A program made the position numbers and the translations under genes. The notes beneath the pieces are model-generated. The model did not search any database, was not told the DNA's origin, and worked only from the letters and a program-made list of their open reading frames with translations. A stretch of 64,000 nt of DNA, from contig JAFJTR010000101.1 in assembly GCA_022559985.1 (NCBI GenBank), forward strand, positions 1 to 64,000, given 5' to 3'. Below are positions 10,359-22,283 of this stretch, piece after piece (position 1 is the stretch's first letter; each line of letters starts with the position of its first letter). Source of the stretch: Parastagonospora avenae f. sp. tritici 18332-5 (taxonomy: Eukaryota > Ascomycota > Dothideomycetes > Pleosporales > Phaeosphaeriaceae).

Positions 10359-12523
10359 CTGCCAAAGAGGCGGATTTGAAAGGCATCCGTCTTTCGTCAG
10401 GGCGGCTGGCTGACGTCGACGATCAGTACAGCTCGAACATGTCTTAAGCCGTTTACCGATCAGTAACACCACCAGTCCCTGCCCTTTGCTAACGGAAGAC
10501 TATTCCTCCTCTCTAATGGCGTCTTTCTCATTTCGCTAATTGTCTGCAAGACGCGGTAGATCCCTCTTATGATAGGCTTCGCTTGAGTATTTGAGCCTCT
10601 GCTTATCGGTGACACGGCAGCTCTTCTCGGCGAGCGTGGCCTAAATTGCGTCGTGCATAGGGCTGTGGCGCTACTGGGTCTCCGAACATGGCATTTCCGG
10701 TGGCGTAAAGTATGGCTGCGGGGTTTGACAGTCAATAGTCGTATTTCTGAGCTGCGGGTGCGCGAGCTATCAATGTTGATGACATGGTCGGTGGTCCAGA
10801 AAGGGTTGACAGCGTGCGCTCAGTGTAGGAACAGGCTAGTGCAGCCTCGATGTAGAAAGCGCCATGAAGATCTCGGACCGGAGATTAAGTGAGGGGATGC
10901 GAAACCTAAATGCACCAACAACCTGGGAAGAGATTCTCGTATATGGCTGACGAAAGGTTCCTTGCAATGTTCGATAGTGGCGATCTGTCTAATCTTCGCT
11001 GCGAGACGAATATTGCTTCTGCGCTTTTGAATGCACCTGAAGTGCTCCCTTCCACGACGCGTCGCACGCGACAACTCGAGTCCTTGCCGACTGCACACGT
11101 CTAGCCTACGAGGCAGGTTTATCTCCCAGCTCGAAATTCTCAGGTGTCGAAAGGCTCCGAGCAGGCGCAAGGTCTAAAGACGAGTGGCCGCATGCTCGTG
11201 GACGATTCGTGTGCTTGTGAACACCAGCAAACTCTGCTGTGACGACAATGGGAATACAGATTACGAGAATCTTGCCAGCAATACTGATGCAGGGCGGTGA
11301 TTTGCGTTAGAACTACAGTACTTCTTCGAGAAATCTGTTGCGTTACGACGACGAGTGGGGAGATGGAGATGTGGAGATGTGTTACTGCCTCTAGGACAGC
11401 ATGGATGAAGTGGATGGAAGAGAGTGTGACATTTACGCAAGTCCTTAGCTCCCAGCACGGCGAAAGTACGCAGATGAAAAAGGGTATGTAACAAGATACT
11501 CTTGAGATGACCTACTATGTACCAAGCCAACTCGGACATGATGAGGTTTACTCCGAGCCGGAAGAACAACTCCACGTGCGAAGTAGGACCACAACTTCTC
11601 CAAACATCAATCTGACCATACCAACTCACAGTGCCAAGAACCGCGCCGTAGACAACGCGTACGTCTCAAGCATCTAGGCCCAGCGCCCGAATCCTTCATC
11701 AACGCATTTGCTGACATGTCTGCGCATTACTCGCTTCTGTAGTGCAGCGATGCGCTCACCGGAAGGTTGAATGGTTCGACCCCCGATGTGGCTTGCTCAA
11801 CGGCCGCAGTACTGTACCTCACGCCTCAGGCCACGTCACGTAAGATTGTCAGATTATTCGAAGATTAGTTGCGACAGAAACGTATTAGGATTCGTACGTT
11901 TTTGTACGAAAGGAGACCGGTGAGCTCGAGCTGAGGATTGCAGGCTGCGACAGTTTGTGTCGAGGCTCGAAGAACCCAGCGTCAAGAAATCCACAACACC
12001 ATGCATCTTCTTCCGCGCGATCATAAGAATAGATACCCTCATATCTGGTAGCGATCATTCTCCCGCGACCTGGTACCGGGCATCGTCATTGCGGCAACAA
12101 ACAACAAGCTTTCTGCGGCTCCCGTCATCCTTCGCCCGACGGTGCGATAATCGCCGACCCTGCCCAGTCCCGCTCCGCCCTTCGCTCCAACAGGCGTCTC
12201 GCTCCAAATTGCGTATTTCGCTCGCTGAACGTTGCTCCGCCTCCGTCCGCCTTCCTCCCGTGCCTCCCTCGCGCACCAATCGTATCCTCGTGCTCCAGCC
12301 CTAACTTTGGAACTATCACCGGCTAGACCCGATCGGGTGTAAGATGCGACGGGACTACGCTACGCCCTGCCAAGATGTCCGACATATGGCATATCTGACA
12401 TGATGTTATTTTCGCATCTTGGGCCTGATTTGGATGTTTTGCGTGGATGATTGCGTGGGGCTGTGTGCGTTTTGGCTGATGGGTTGGCTTACTGCACTGC
12501 TTTACGGCGTCCAGTGGGAGGTG

Positions 12524-12531
12524 GATATAAG
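12524..12531 (+). promoter_or_regulatory. TATA-like box of the RTA1 gene
   Basis: GATATAAG at 12524-12531, about 120 bp upstream of the ATG at 12649, followed by a pyrimidine-mixed leader. Confidence 0.35.
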
Positions 12532-12648
12532 GCTTTTGGCTGACCCTTCATATGTTCAGATCTCAAGAAGACCATCATTTCATAACATCTTTCGCCCCGA
12601 GCTTTTGGCTTCCAGCATTTCTGAGAGAAAAGTAGCGACAATCTCGCC

Positions 12649-13650
12649 ATGACTGTCCCACCTCCGAATCCCGAGAACTGCTTGTCCTTGGGCCAGATCC
12701 TCGATGGACGACCATGCACAATTGAAGGCACACTATACGGCTACAAGCCCGACCTCGCAGCAAACGTATTCTTCGCCGCCTTCTTCGCCACATGTTTCTT
12801 CTGGCAACTATTCTGCGGCATCCGCTACCGAACATGGACGTTCATGGTAAGCCATTCAAATCCCCCTCTTCATCAAACATCACTGACATTTCTACAACAG
12901 ATCGGTCTCTGTCTCGGCTGCATCGGCGAAGCAGTAGGCTACGGCGGGCGTATAATGATGTACAACGACGTCTTCGACGACAACGCCTTCATCATCCAAA
13001 TCTGCTGCCTGATCATCTCACCCGCATTCGTCTCCGCGGGTATATACCTGACGCTCAAGCACATCGTCATCAACTTCGGCGAAGGATGGTCGCGCCTTCC
13101 GCCAGTGTGGTACACGCGCATCTTCATCACCGGCGACATTTTCTCGCTTGTGCTTCAGGGCGCGGGTGGAGGTCTTGCGTCTACCGCGGACGCGGGCAGT
13201 GACTTGCAGGACGTCGGCACGAATCTGATGATCGCAGGAGTCATTTTCCAGGTCGTTATACTCGTTTTCTTCGGATACTTCTTGACGGAGTATGTGGTGC
13301 TCACATACCGCCGCCGCGACCAGCTGTCCGATGAGTCGATGGCGTTGTTCCACAAGAAGAGCTTCCGGTGCTTCATGGGCGCGATTGTTGTGGCATTCTT
13401 CTGCATATTTGTGCGCTGTGTATACCGTATCCCGGAGCTGACCGGTGGTTGGAGGAGCGAGCTGATGCGCAACGAGCCGGAGTTTATTGTGCTTGAGGGA
13501 GTGATGATTGTCATTGCTGTAGCAGTCCTGACGGTCTGCCATCCTGGATACTGCTTCCCGGCACTGGGAGACACGATTGGCAAGAATAAGAAGCATGCTA
13601 GGGGAAAGAGCATGGAGGACTCTGATATTGAGATGATGAGCACTCGTTGA
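12649..13650 (+). CDS. RTA1-like seven-helix membrane protein
   Basis: 315 aa after removal of one intron. Exons are 12649-12846 and 12901-13650. The 54-nt intron is a multiple of three with no stop, so the unspliced frame stays open (333 aa). It has a clean GTAAGC donor and ACAACAG acceptor, and the retained stretch is hydrophilic inside a helix pair. Family marks: an N-terminal segment with Cys residues (NCLSLGQILDGRPC), FFWQLFCGIRYRTW, IGEAVGYGGR, and PVWYTRIFITGDIFSLVLQG followed by GGG. The RTA1/RTM1/lipid-translocating exporter family sits in the plasma or internal membranes and is linked in yeast to resistance against toxic amphiphiles. The substrate is not predictable here. Confidence 0.9.
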   Translation: MTVPPPNPENCLSLGQILDGRPCTIEGTLYGYKPDLAANVFFAAFFATCFFWQLFCGIRYRTWTFMVSHSNPPLHQTSLTFLQQIGLCLGCIGEAVGYGGRIMMYNDVFDDNAFIIQICCLIISPAFVSAGIYLTLKHIVINFGEGWSRLPPVWYTRIFITGDIFSLVLQGAGGGLASTADAGSDLQDVGTNLMIAGVIFQVVILVFFGYFLTEYVVLTYRRRDQLSDESMALFHKKSFRCFMGAIVVAFFCIFVRCVYRIPELTGGWRSELMRNEPEFIVLEGVMIVIAVAVLTVCHPGYCFPALGDTIGKNKKHARGKSMEDSDIEMMSTR

Positions 13651-16600
13651 GGTACTCTCGTGTTGGGGTTCGTTTTCCTTTGTTATTTCTCTGTTGCGCT
13701 TCGTACTGCATGTCCTATGATAGAATGGTGCGCGATGCATCTTGAGTTTGATACCTATCCCTCCAGCGCGTCGTCGCTCTGCAAGCAATACCACCACCTA
13801 TATAGATGGATTGTGACTCCGCTCACACTACAATATCAGCAATGTACAACTCGAAGACTTCTTTCGGTGACCTTCATCTTGCCTTCTGCATCTTTTGGAG
13901 CGTCGAACATCAGAAGAAATGAGTCATATCCGCGAAGTAGAGCAAGGTGGTGCGGTTCAGCTTACCTTATGCTCGTACCTGTAGCTTAGATCTCAGAACG
14001 TGCTCTCTCGTCAGCATGCAGCTTGTCGGCCGTGGGGTCTCCCGCACGGGCCGGTACTGTTTGCCCCAGGTTCCACCGCATGTTTGCTCTCACGCACTTC
14101 CCCATTGGGACTAGTGCGTGCTCCATTCAGTACATAGGCCTCTCTATCCCGTAGCCTAATACTACATGATTCTCCCCAACCTTGACGCTTGACACAGCTG
14201 ATTATCTGTGCCACGCCGCATGTTCAGTGCTTGATACAGACCCGTATTAATACTTGCGCGCATGCGATCCTTGTCCTCGCGAGAGCAATAATAATACAGA
14301 TACTTAGGCTGTCTGTCAGATGTTGTGACTGTATCCCTTCAAAGTCATGGATCAGTGCTGGTGCCCTCCATGTTCCATGAAAACATGTGTGACTGAGGAT
14401 TAGTGTGCCCGTGGGTCAATACTGTACTAGCTGAAGACAGGATTTTTTGCTCGACGAGACTGCTTGATTATGTGGGTGTGAAGTGCGTCGGGCGATATCA
14501 CGCCAACTTCAATAAAATTAGCCGCGCTACAGACACGTTGGCACAGCGTTCTTGCCCATGTACGGCGACTCAAACATCCATTAGCCAGATGCTGCTGCGC
14601 TTGCCGCCTTGCTTTGCTCACCCAGCGCGAGTCTGCAGAGGAGCTTTGAGTAGGGACGGCGTGCAAGAACTTTATGCCGTTGTGAAAAATGTGCATGGGT
14701 GCTGAATGATAGGTGCGCGTCGAACGCACCAGTCCTCTTGTTCCTTCGACTGTATAGGTAGCAATCCAAAGATCAACTGTTACAATATCGAGTCTAGTGG
14801 AAAAAGCGAGGCAGTTCACATCAACAGCCGCACGCGAGAAACTTTTCGATGCTGCGGCGGTCGATACGAAGAGAACCATGTAGTTGCTGACGCTGTGGAA
14901 CGATGCAGAAGGCTCACTACCGCATTAAGCTCTAGGCAGAGTGCTGTGGCACGATGAGGTGAGTATCTCTCCTGGGCCCTGAGAGCTCTTGATCGTTTTG
15001 TAGGCTGTATTGCATGCTTGTAGAGTGGCCGACTTCAAGACATGCTTGTCCCGTTGCAGTTCTTGGACACCGCCTGCTCGGTAACTCTGCTCCGCGGAGC
15101 CTGGGCATGGCGTCGGAAACAACCTAGCTTCATCCACGTGTGGTTCAGAGCTTCATTATGTATCGTCTCGTCCTCTTGACACCTCATCGTGATTCCATAC
15201 TCGGCTGTGATCCTCGTGTGCACGCGGTGGTGATATTACTGAGGTGAAGGGGGCGAGGCCGATCTCCGATCTCCACAGGCATCGAGATGCGAACTGCAAC
15301 ACCATCGACCTCAACCAACAGCGCGCTTTCTGTCTTCGCAATGGCTGCAAAGATGCCAGCCTAATCAACCAGAAGGAGTTGTCTCCTCAAGCTAGATCGA
15401 TACGATGAGCACACATGCCATGCGCAGAATGCACCGAACCTCCCTTGCGTCAACAACAGCGACAAGACGGCCCCAACGCACAATCCGATGAACGCAACGA
15501 TGCCGTCTCGATCTCGTACCTCTTCGAGCAGTGCTTCGTCGCTAGCACCCACCGAAACATAATTGATGCCATACAATCGAGGGGTGGCACAACCAGGGCG
15601 CGGATAGGGAGTCCAGCCAACGGCTACCATACCTCAGACAGACAACCGGCAGGGTCGCCTGGGGCAATTCAGTCGTGACTGTGTAGTCCCTATCACGGGT
15701 CTTATGTTTATAACTCGTGAGAGCTACATGCAACAGACATATCCACCGCGGTAACGTCGTGCTGACTTTGCCGGCCTCGCGTCACGTACGGACGCCCGAC
15801 AAGGTCGTGAAGGTCTACAAATTATGGGAAGAATGAGAACAGGGGATATCTCACTTGACTAGCTGCACTATCAGATGTCAAGCGCATCAGCGGTATGTCT
15901 GGTGCAAAACAGGTGCAGACGCTGCGAATGGCATTCCTTGGCGCTAGCAAGATGTATTTCCAAGAAAACTGGCTATGCGCAATCAGATGTGCTCGGAGAT
16001 ATTCGGTAAGTCTATCGTCATGGTAGGCATCTAGGCGCTTGGGGCGATTTCGTAAGTATTGTCGTTGGAGGAGTGACGTCAGTGGGAATTGCTTCAAATA
16101 GGCCCAGCACCACGCCGACCACCCGACTTTGGCTGCGCATAACTCTTTCAGGCGGGACTCCTCCGCTGGTGGGATCTCTATGCGTTTGGGAATATTCCAT
16201 ATGAAAGTGGCGGCCGTGGTACCCAGCAAGAGCAAGCATCGCAGCATCGCAGCATCGGCACAGCTCCCATACTGGATCGCATTCATCGTTGTGGACAAGA
16301 GCTATTTCATCGTGGCAACTTCGGCATCCCTGGAGCTGTGCCGGTCCAGGTCTACTATCGGTACTGTTGAGGCCTGCAGTAAGAGCACGCGTGCCTTGAG
16401 TGGGATCGAGAGCTGTGCGATGTCGAGACCAGAGTGGCGATGGCGGCAGGGCGACGACTTCACGCGCTGCGCGCCGCGCGATTGAGACTGCGAGGTGCAG
16501 ATTCCGTGCCATTAGAGTGGTCCAGAGGAGGCCTAGGCTCGCAGCGGGAGTACTTCGTACACGCCAACGGGAAACGGAGACGCGGAACTGGTCAGGGCAA

Positions 16601-16954
16601 ATTTGTATGCTTCGACTGCAAAAGAAGCGTATCGTGGCCCCGACCTCGACAGCGACCGCCTTCACAACCGTCGCCCTGCTCGCGTTCTGCCGAGGCGGAG
16701 TTCAAGGTGAGAGAAGAGAAATATGTTGCCTTTTACTGTGTATGGCTAGGCCCGGGCATTGCCACCGAACGAATGAGAAATAGACGTCGACTCTGAACCT
16801 CTGTTTCCTCATTGGAGCCGCATGTGAAGCTTTCGCCTATGATGGCGGAAGTATCGTCAAAACACTATCCGCCACAGACAGCGCATGCCGTATACATATC
16901 CGCCACGAGAATTGAGGGGCGACATCACGCCGACTGCCATCATTCAGGCTACCC
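13651..16954. other. Gene-poor spacer, 3.3 kb, possible decayed gene on the minus strand
   Basis: I found no gene with a closed structure. On the minus strand, 15822-16298 has somewhat protein-like composition (IEIPPAEESRLKELCAAKVG, with a preceding hydrophobic LLLLGTTAATF stretch), and 15361-15630 contains a hydrophobic segment (IVAFIGLCVGAVLSLLL). I could not join them into one frame with good splice sites. They may be remnants of one gene or chance. The rest shows nothing recognisable. The right end must hold the promoter of the Zn2Cys6 gene. Confidence 0.3.
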
Positions 16955-18946
16955 ATGGAGCCCACGGAAAGGTGGCAGCCCATTGCCCCCGCCTCGGATG
17001 AGCCAGGACAGCACCGCTCAGCGCCAGATTCGAAGAGGAGGCGACAAGCGATTGCTGTCGCCTGCGTGCAATGCCGCAGCGGTAAAGTCAAGGTAGGCTT
17101 CAAGTTGGGTTTGGTGAGGTGCTCCAAGCCCTGGCTGAATCTCGTCTAGTGTGACGGCACCAGGCCACGATGCACACGATGTAGCGAGATGGATCTCACG
17201 TGTCGCTTCGATGTCGCAGAGGGCGTGAGCAGGGCTGAGCGCATGAGGCTGCTAAAGAAGGAGACGATGAGTGGTAAAGCCGAGGAGATGGAGCGTGTAA
17301 TCAAGGCCCTGCGCACAAGTACCGACGATCAGGCTTCAGCCGTCCTGGCCAGGCTAAGAATCGGGGACCGCCTCGAAGATATTATCAAAACGCTGCCTCC
17401 GCCCAGGTATGCGTGATCCATTGCCCAATGGCTGTCAGGCGTCGCGAGATGGTAACGTTGTTTTAGCACACCTACTCAGGACTCTGCAGCCGCATCTTTT
17501 AGCTATGCCAGCGCAGACCCGGCTATCGCCCTCAGCGATGGCAGAAGCTCCATGTACGGACGATATTCTAGCGCGCCTCAATCGCCCAAAATCACGCAAT
17601 TCAACTGGTCTGGCACTTCCTCACAAGCTGCTTCTGCAAAAGGGAAGCAGCCAGCTTCTGCAATGAACGCCCAGGGACCGCCGTTTCTATCCATCTTATT
17701 CGACCGAGACGACTACCTTGGACCCATCGGCGATGAGGGCGAGCACGAAGATGGCATGTATCCGGCAAGCTTCATCGACCCGCAACTGTTACTCCAACCG
17801 ACGAACCTCTTAGATCCTCCCGGTGCATCTACTGGTTCGCCCACGGGGATCACAAGGAGCCTTAATCAGACCTCCAGTAAGGACAACTCCACCGCACATA
17901 GCCTCTTCACTCACTGGAGTAAACGCCAACCCATCGTCAATGCAATTCGCGTACACCCCAACCTCAATCTCAGCAATCTCTTTGGCAATATGCCATTCTC
18001 CAGCAGTGTACGAACCAACAACTATCCCTCGGACATTCAAAATGCCCAGATAGAGAATTTGTTCCTCCCTACCTGGGCTATGATGACTGTCAGTACAAGA
18101 CCGGATCCCGGGTCGCTCAAGGAGGCATTCCACAGCTTACATCGAGACACCGCTGCCATGATAGAAGTTGGTACCCCCGTGGAGATGATCATCGAAACAC
18201 ATCCGAACATTGCGGCCCTCTTCGACGAGAACGAGTACAATAACTCCGGTATACTCAGCAAGTGGTCCGCTGCAATGATACACAGCGCACAGCACAAAGG
18301 TATGTCTGTTTAATCCATCTTGTCGCTTGAACCCATCAAATCGCGTCTTTGGCACGTATGAGCCGTGCTAATGTATGTTCCTGTAGGCCATGATTTCACT
18401 GCCTGGGCGGGAATGTACAGTACCTGGTATCTTGCGAGGTGGATGGTCTCGCCATCGCCAGAGACTTACGATGCCATGCCAGAGTGGTTGCGACCGACGT
18501 AAGCCTGTCACCCAAAACCCTCATACTTCAATCACTGACACCGCTTCAGACCGAACCAGCTCTTCATGCCGCACATCAACATCCTCGACTACGTCATATG
18601 GCCTGCCTTTCGCGAATTCGCAGTCCAGATACCGCAGATGCACGAGCACATGGATTATATGATGGATATGTGCACCAACATACGTTGTGACTGGTATTCC
18701 GGAAGAGAGGAGGCTCTGTGTCGCAATGAGACAACCGGAATGCTGGATCTGTGTGACATGGCAAAGGTAAGTACACGACGTCTGTCGTGGGCACAGAAAA
18801 GGACAGCCACCACTGATGTAGTTACGAGCTGCTAACAATCCTAGAACGCGATGAGAGACCTGACTAGCTGGTCTCTCGGACCGTCTTTCAGACAGTACGT
18901 CACAAACGCCGATACCTATGTGCGTATCAGGGCGGAAGAATTTTAA
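16955..18946 (+). CDS. Zn2Cys6 transcription factor with DUF3425 domain
   Basis: Six exons, 552 aa: 16955-17092, 17150-17406, 17467-18299, 18387-18498, 18550-18766, 18845-18946. The first intron falls inside the DNA-binding finger. Splicing joins VQCRSGKVK to CDGTRPRCTRC and gives a full six-cysteine Zn2Cys6 cluster (about residues 37-64) preceded by a basic KRRRQ patch. A Ser/Thr/Pro-rich middle follows. The C-terminal half (about 270-530) matches the DUF3425 pattern: HPNLNLSNLFGNMP, LFLPTWAMMTVSTRPDPGSL, then TPNQLFMPHINILDYVIWP. DUF3425 is best known behind fungal bZIP domains. Expected nuclear regulator, target genes unknown. It lies upstream of an MFS transporter gene (20047), but they are about 1.1 kb apart and a co-regulated unit is not shown. 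Confidence 0.9.
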
Positions 18947-20046
18947 CGATCTTGATTACGAGGAACGAATTAGACGAATGACGACAAGCCACCTTTCGGA
19001 TTTCAGTCAAGGCGGCTCGAGTATACCCTATGCAAGCGAACCATAGAAGCAATAGTCAACCCGTCAAAATACAAAAGTGACCTTTCCAGTTCATACTACA
19101 CTTCCTCTCCATTCTAAGCTATTGAACAACATCTCGATCCCCTGCCACCCATCCGCAAGCAAAGCAAACGAGTCTCCAACCCCACCCGGCCACACCTGCA
19201 CCGTCCCAACCAATCTCAGCGTTGCCCTGCAACACCACTTTCCGATCCTTTCAGACAGACCAAGTCGCGCCTGTAAATCCGCCAACCCAGCCCGCTGCAA
19301 CACAAACAGCAAGGTGGTACCAAGAAGGTATCCAAACGGCAAGGCAATAGAATTGGCTTCGTACTCGTTAGCTGCGTCAAAGATGCGCATGAGGAGCAGG
19401 CTGTATTTGAGGATGAGCGCAATATTGTCGCTAGGTGGGAGGATGTGCAGGAGAGGTATTGCGAATCGTGATGCTGTAGCTGCAACTGTTGGCCATGCGC
19501 GCTGGGGTGGGAAATGTGAAGGGGTCGTGCTGTGGGCTGTCAGCTTTTAGTACAGGACGCGAACGCAATGCTGGCTCTTACGCACTACATGAAATAGGAT
19601 GTCGCAACGATAGCTAACGCCGTCTATCTCTAGATAGGAAGTCTCATTAGGGATTCATCACAGCCTAATAAACATTTGAAGCTATACAGGCTAGTGCACA
19701 ACTTTATAGATAGTTTCTAAGGAGGTCGCAAGTTTGAGCAGAGCGGGGACGAATAGTTGCAGCACCTGGTGACTTCAGCTGATGCGCCCAATCCCATGCC
19801 TGTGCGTCTTGGTCATTTAAACTTTCAAAGCCTCGTCGGCCTCTAGTCGGGACGCGCTCGGCCGCTGCTAACTATCGGCCCATTGGACGATCTCCACACC
19901 CCAGATCTATCGTCCCTCCAACATCATCCCCGGCATCCCTCACCGTCAGCCTCCTTCTTCTTTCCTCCCCCTCCTGTTTTTCGCATACATATCATGTAAT
20001 TGATTCGACACTCCACTGCAATAAGCACTCATAAACTCGTGCAACA
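18947..20046. other. Spacer with a gene remnant
   Basis: Contains the minus-strand remnant described at 19091-19660. The stretch 19620-19740 is AT-rich and carries stops in the frame that would extend it. The right end holds the MFS promoter. Confidence 0.4.
19091..19660 (-). pseudogene. 3' remnant of an unidentified protein gene
   Basis: A protein-like minus-strand frame ends at 19091 with LLLMRIFDAANEYEANSIAL, PFGYLLGTTLLFVLQRAGLA and LSERIGKWCCRATLRLVGTV. Upstream, an intron with a GTAAGA donor (about 19582) and CTGACAG acceptor (about 19541) would join it to ETSYLEIDGVSYRCDILFHV. Further upstream the frame is closed by stops, and I find no start codon or further exon. It therefore looks like the preserved 3' end of a larger, truncated gene. 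A short spliced gene with an unrecognised first exon is possible. I do not recognise the family; a fungal transcription-factor C-terminus is a guess. Confidence 0.4.
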
Positions 20047-22283
20047 ATGGGTCTCGGCATCCTCTCTGACCATGCCCTCGGACAGGTCCCTGGGACCGCG
20101 CAGGTATTTGAAGGCGAGCAGCGTAGGGAAGTAGAAAGCAAAGCAGGAAGTATGATAGGGAGGTCAGGCTTGAAGTACGACAAAACTGGCAAAATACTGC
20201 TTGTTCCGCAGCCTAGTGATGATCCGAATGATCCGCTTGTACGTCCTTCAAAATGTCCCAGTTCCGAACAAATTCTGGTTAAGTGCGAAGGTTGACTGAT
20301 AATTTCACAGAACTGGTCGCTCCGTCGCCGCGACACCATTCTCCTTCTTCTGTCCCTCCTATCAGTCATCGCAAGCACCCTCTCCCCCATCCTCGCCGCC
20401 AACACTGTCTCCCTCGCCATCTACTTCGGTCGCGACCTGACCGACATGGCTCTATTGACTGGCTACCACCTCTTGGGTGTCGGGGTCGCGGGCTTTATTT
20501 TCGTGCCGTCAGCCCGTATCTGGGGAAAACGACATGTGTATCTTCTGGGCAATGTGTTGGTCGTGGTGAGTTGTGTGTGGGGCGGCGCGGTGGGAAATGA
20601 TTATGCTTCGTTTCTGTGGGCGAGGGTGTTTCAAGGCGTGGGGCTAGCGCCATTTGAGGCGCTTGTTAATGGTGAATTTTGAGCAATCTGTGTTTGAGTT
20701 GAGTAGATGCTAATCATTTGTGTAGGTACGTCAGACATTTTCTATTCCGTGTATGTTTGAGACGATGCTCGGGTTCCTCTGTAATTGGAGCGGCAGCTCA
20801 ATGATGCCGGGCTGAGACGATTTCAGGCATCTCCACAAAGCATGGATGTCTCCGAATCTTACTTCAAGCTTGCGCTAACTTTGTACCTCGATGATAGCTA
20901 GTGTTGGCGATATGTATCACGTCCACGAGCGCGGAGTCCGCATGGCGCTGTCAAATTTCTGCGTCTTCGGAGGCGCATTCCTTACGCCAGTCTTGGTAGG
21001 AGTGATTGCAGATCGAATGGGGTACCAATGGACATTCTATTTTGTCGCCATATTCGCGGGAATCATCCTGCCGTTTGTTATACTTTTTGTTCCGGAAACG
21101 GCGTTTAGGAGGGAACAAAAATTCGACATCGACACTATGGGGAATTTGGTGGTTATGGATGCAGAAGAGATGAAAATCCTGGGGAACAGAGGTTCGAGTG
21201 CTACATCAGCTGAACAAGAAGCAGATGGAAATACGGCCGAAAAGGGAGCAGGAAATTCTTCCGATCAGCAGCCGGTGGGCGATTCGCCACGCAAAGCTAC
21301 TTTTCTCGAAAGTATCATGCCGTTCAATGGGCGGAAAACAGATGAGCGGTATCTGCACCTCCTTCTGCGTCCGTTCTCACTGTTCTTACACCCGGGTATC
21401 CTATGGGCTTGTCTCATCCAAGGCACTCTAATCGGCTTCACGGTCCTTATCGGTGTTGTGCTCGCAGCGATTATGCTCGGCCCACCGCTTTGGTTCGGAG
21501 AGGTGGAAACAGGATACATGTAAGCTCCCTCCTGGCCCTCTCCTTTCATTCCTTCACCAATCCCGATCCTATACCTACATTTTCTAACCCCGCGAAGGTA
21601 TACAGGCGCCTTCATCGGTGCACTCCTCGGTTTCGCCCTCACCGGCTTGATTAGCGACTGGTCCGCCAACCTGCTCACGCGCCTGAACAACGGCGTATAC
21701 GAGCCCGAGTTCCGCATGGTGCTCGTGATCCCACAAATGATACTAGGTTGCGCCGGTATCTACGGCTTCGGCTGGACCAGCGCAGACGCGGGGACGTACG
21801 GATGGTTCTGGCCCGATTTCTTCTTCGCGCTCGTAGTCATGGGTATGGTGTGTGGTGCTGTTGCCAGTTCGCTGTACATTGTTGATGCGCATCGTAAGTC
21901 CCCGAGATCATGTCATGTGTTGAGATACTGACGTGTACAGGCGGCATGTCTATCGAAGGTTTCACGTGCCAACTTGTTTTCAAGAATGTGTTCTCCTTCG
22001 GCTTGACTTTCAAGGGCTTCGACTGGATCGTTGATGCTGGGCGGCGGAGTGGAGTAGGTGGGGGTGGGGGTATCAAGGACCTTTTTATCGCCGTCGGGAG
22101 TGTGCAGGTTGCCATTTGTGCGTTGACGATTCCGATGTGTAAGTCGTAGATAAGGTGATGTGAGAACATAAGCTAACACGTTTGATAGATATTTTTGGCA
22201 AGAAGAACCGGAGTTTCTTTCACCGCCATAATGTTTTCTTTACGGTAACGGACTGGGTTGCGGATAAACTGACATTTTGGTAA
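20047..22283 (+). CDS. MFS transporter (DHA1-like drug/metabolite antiporter type)
   Basis: 587 aa from six exons: 20047-20238, 20311-20671, 20898-21519, 21598-21893, 21941-22138, 22189-22283. The cytosolic N-terminus leads to NWSLRRRDTILL, typical of fungal DHA1-type carriers. Membrane helices follow, then the loop SVGDMYHVHERGVRMAL, a long charged central loop (about 280-360, rich in Glu/Gly/Ser) and a second helix bundle including ISDWSANLLTRLNNGVYEPE. About 12 helices are expected, in the plasma membrane. The gap between exons 2 and 3 is 226 nt and reads as two complete introns back to back (20672-20725 and 20726-20897). Homologues need no residues between them (FEALVN / ASVGD). The substrate is unknown; it may serve export of a metabolite. 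Confidence 0.9.

Larger units (their letters stand above)
10298..12648. other. Gene-poor spacer, 2.35 kb
   Basis: Divergent promoters of the multicopper oxidase (-) and RTA1 (+) genes. The open frames on both strands (for example 10820-11170 and 11261-11629, minus) have no hydrophobic pattern, motif or splice support that I can see. A GGTTCGACCCC at 11773-11783 resembles a tRNA B box, but no cloverleaf folds around it. Confidence 0.4.

Noticed and set aside
11761..11800. GGTTCGACCCC motif like a tRNA B box
   Set aside because: The bases around it do not form a T arm or a cloverleaf, and no A box lies at the right distance.
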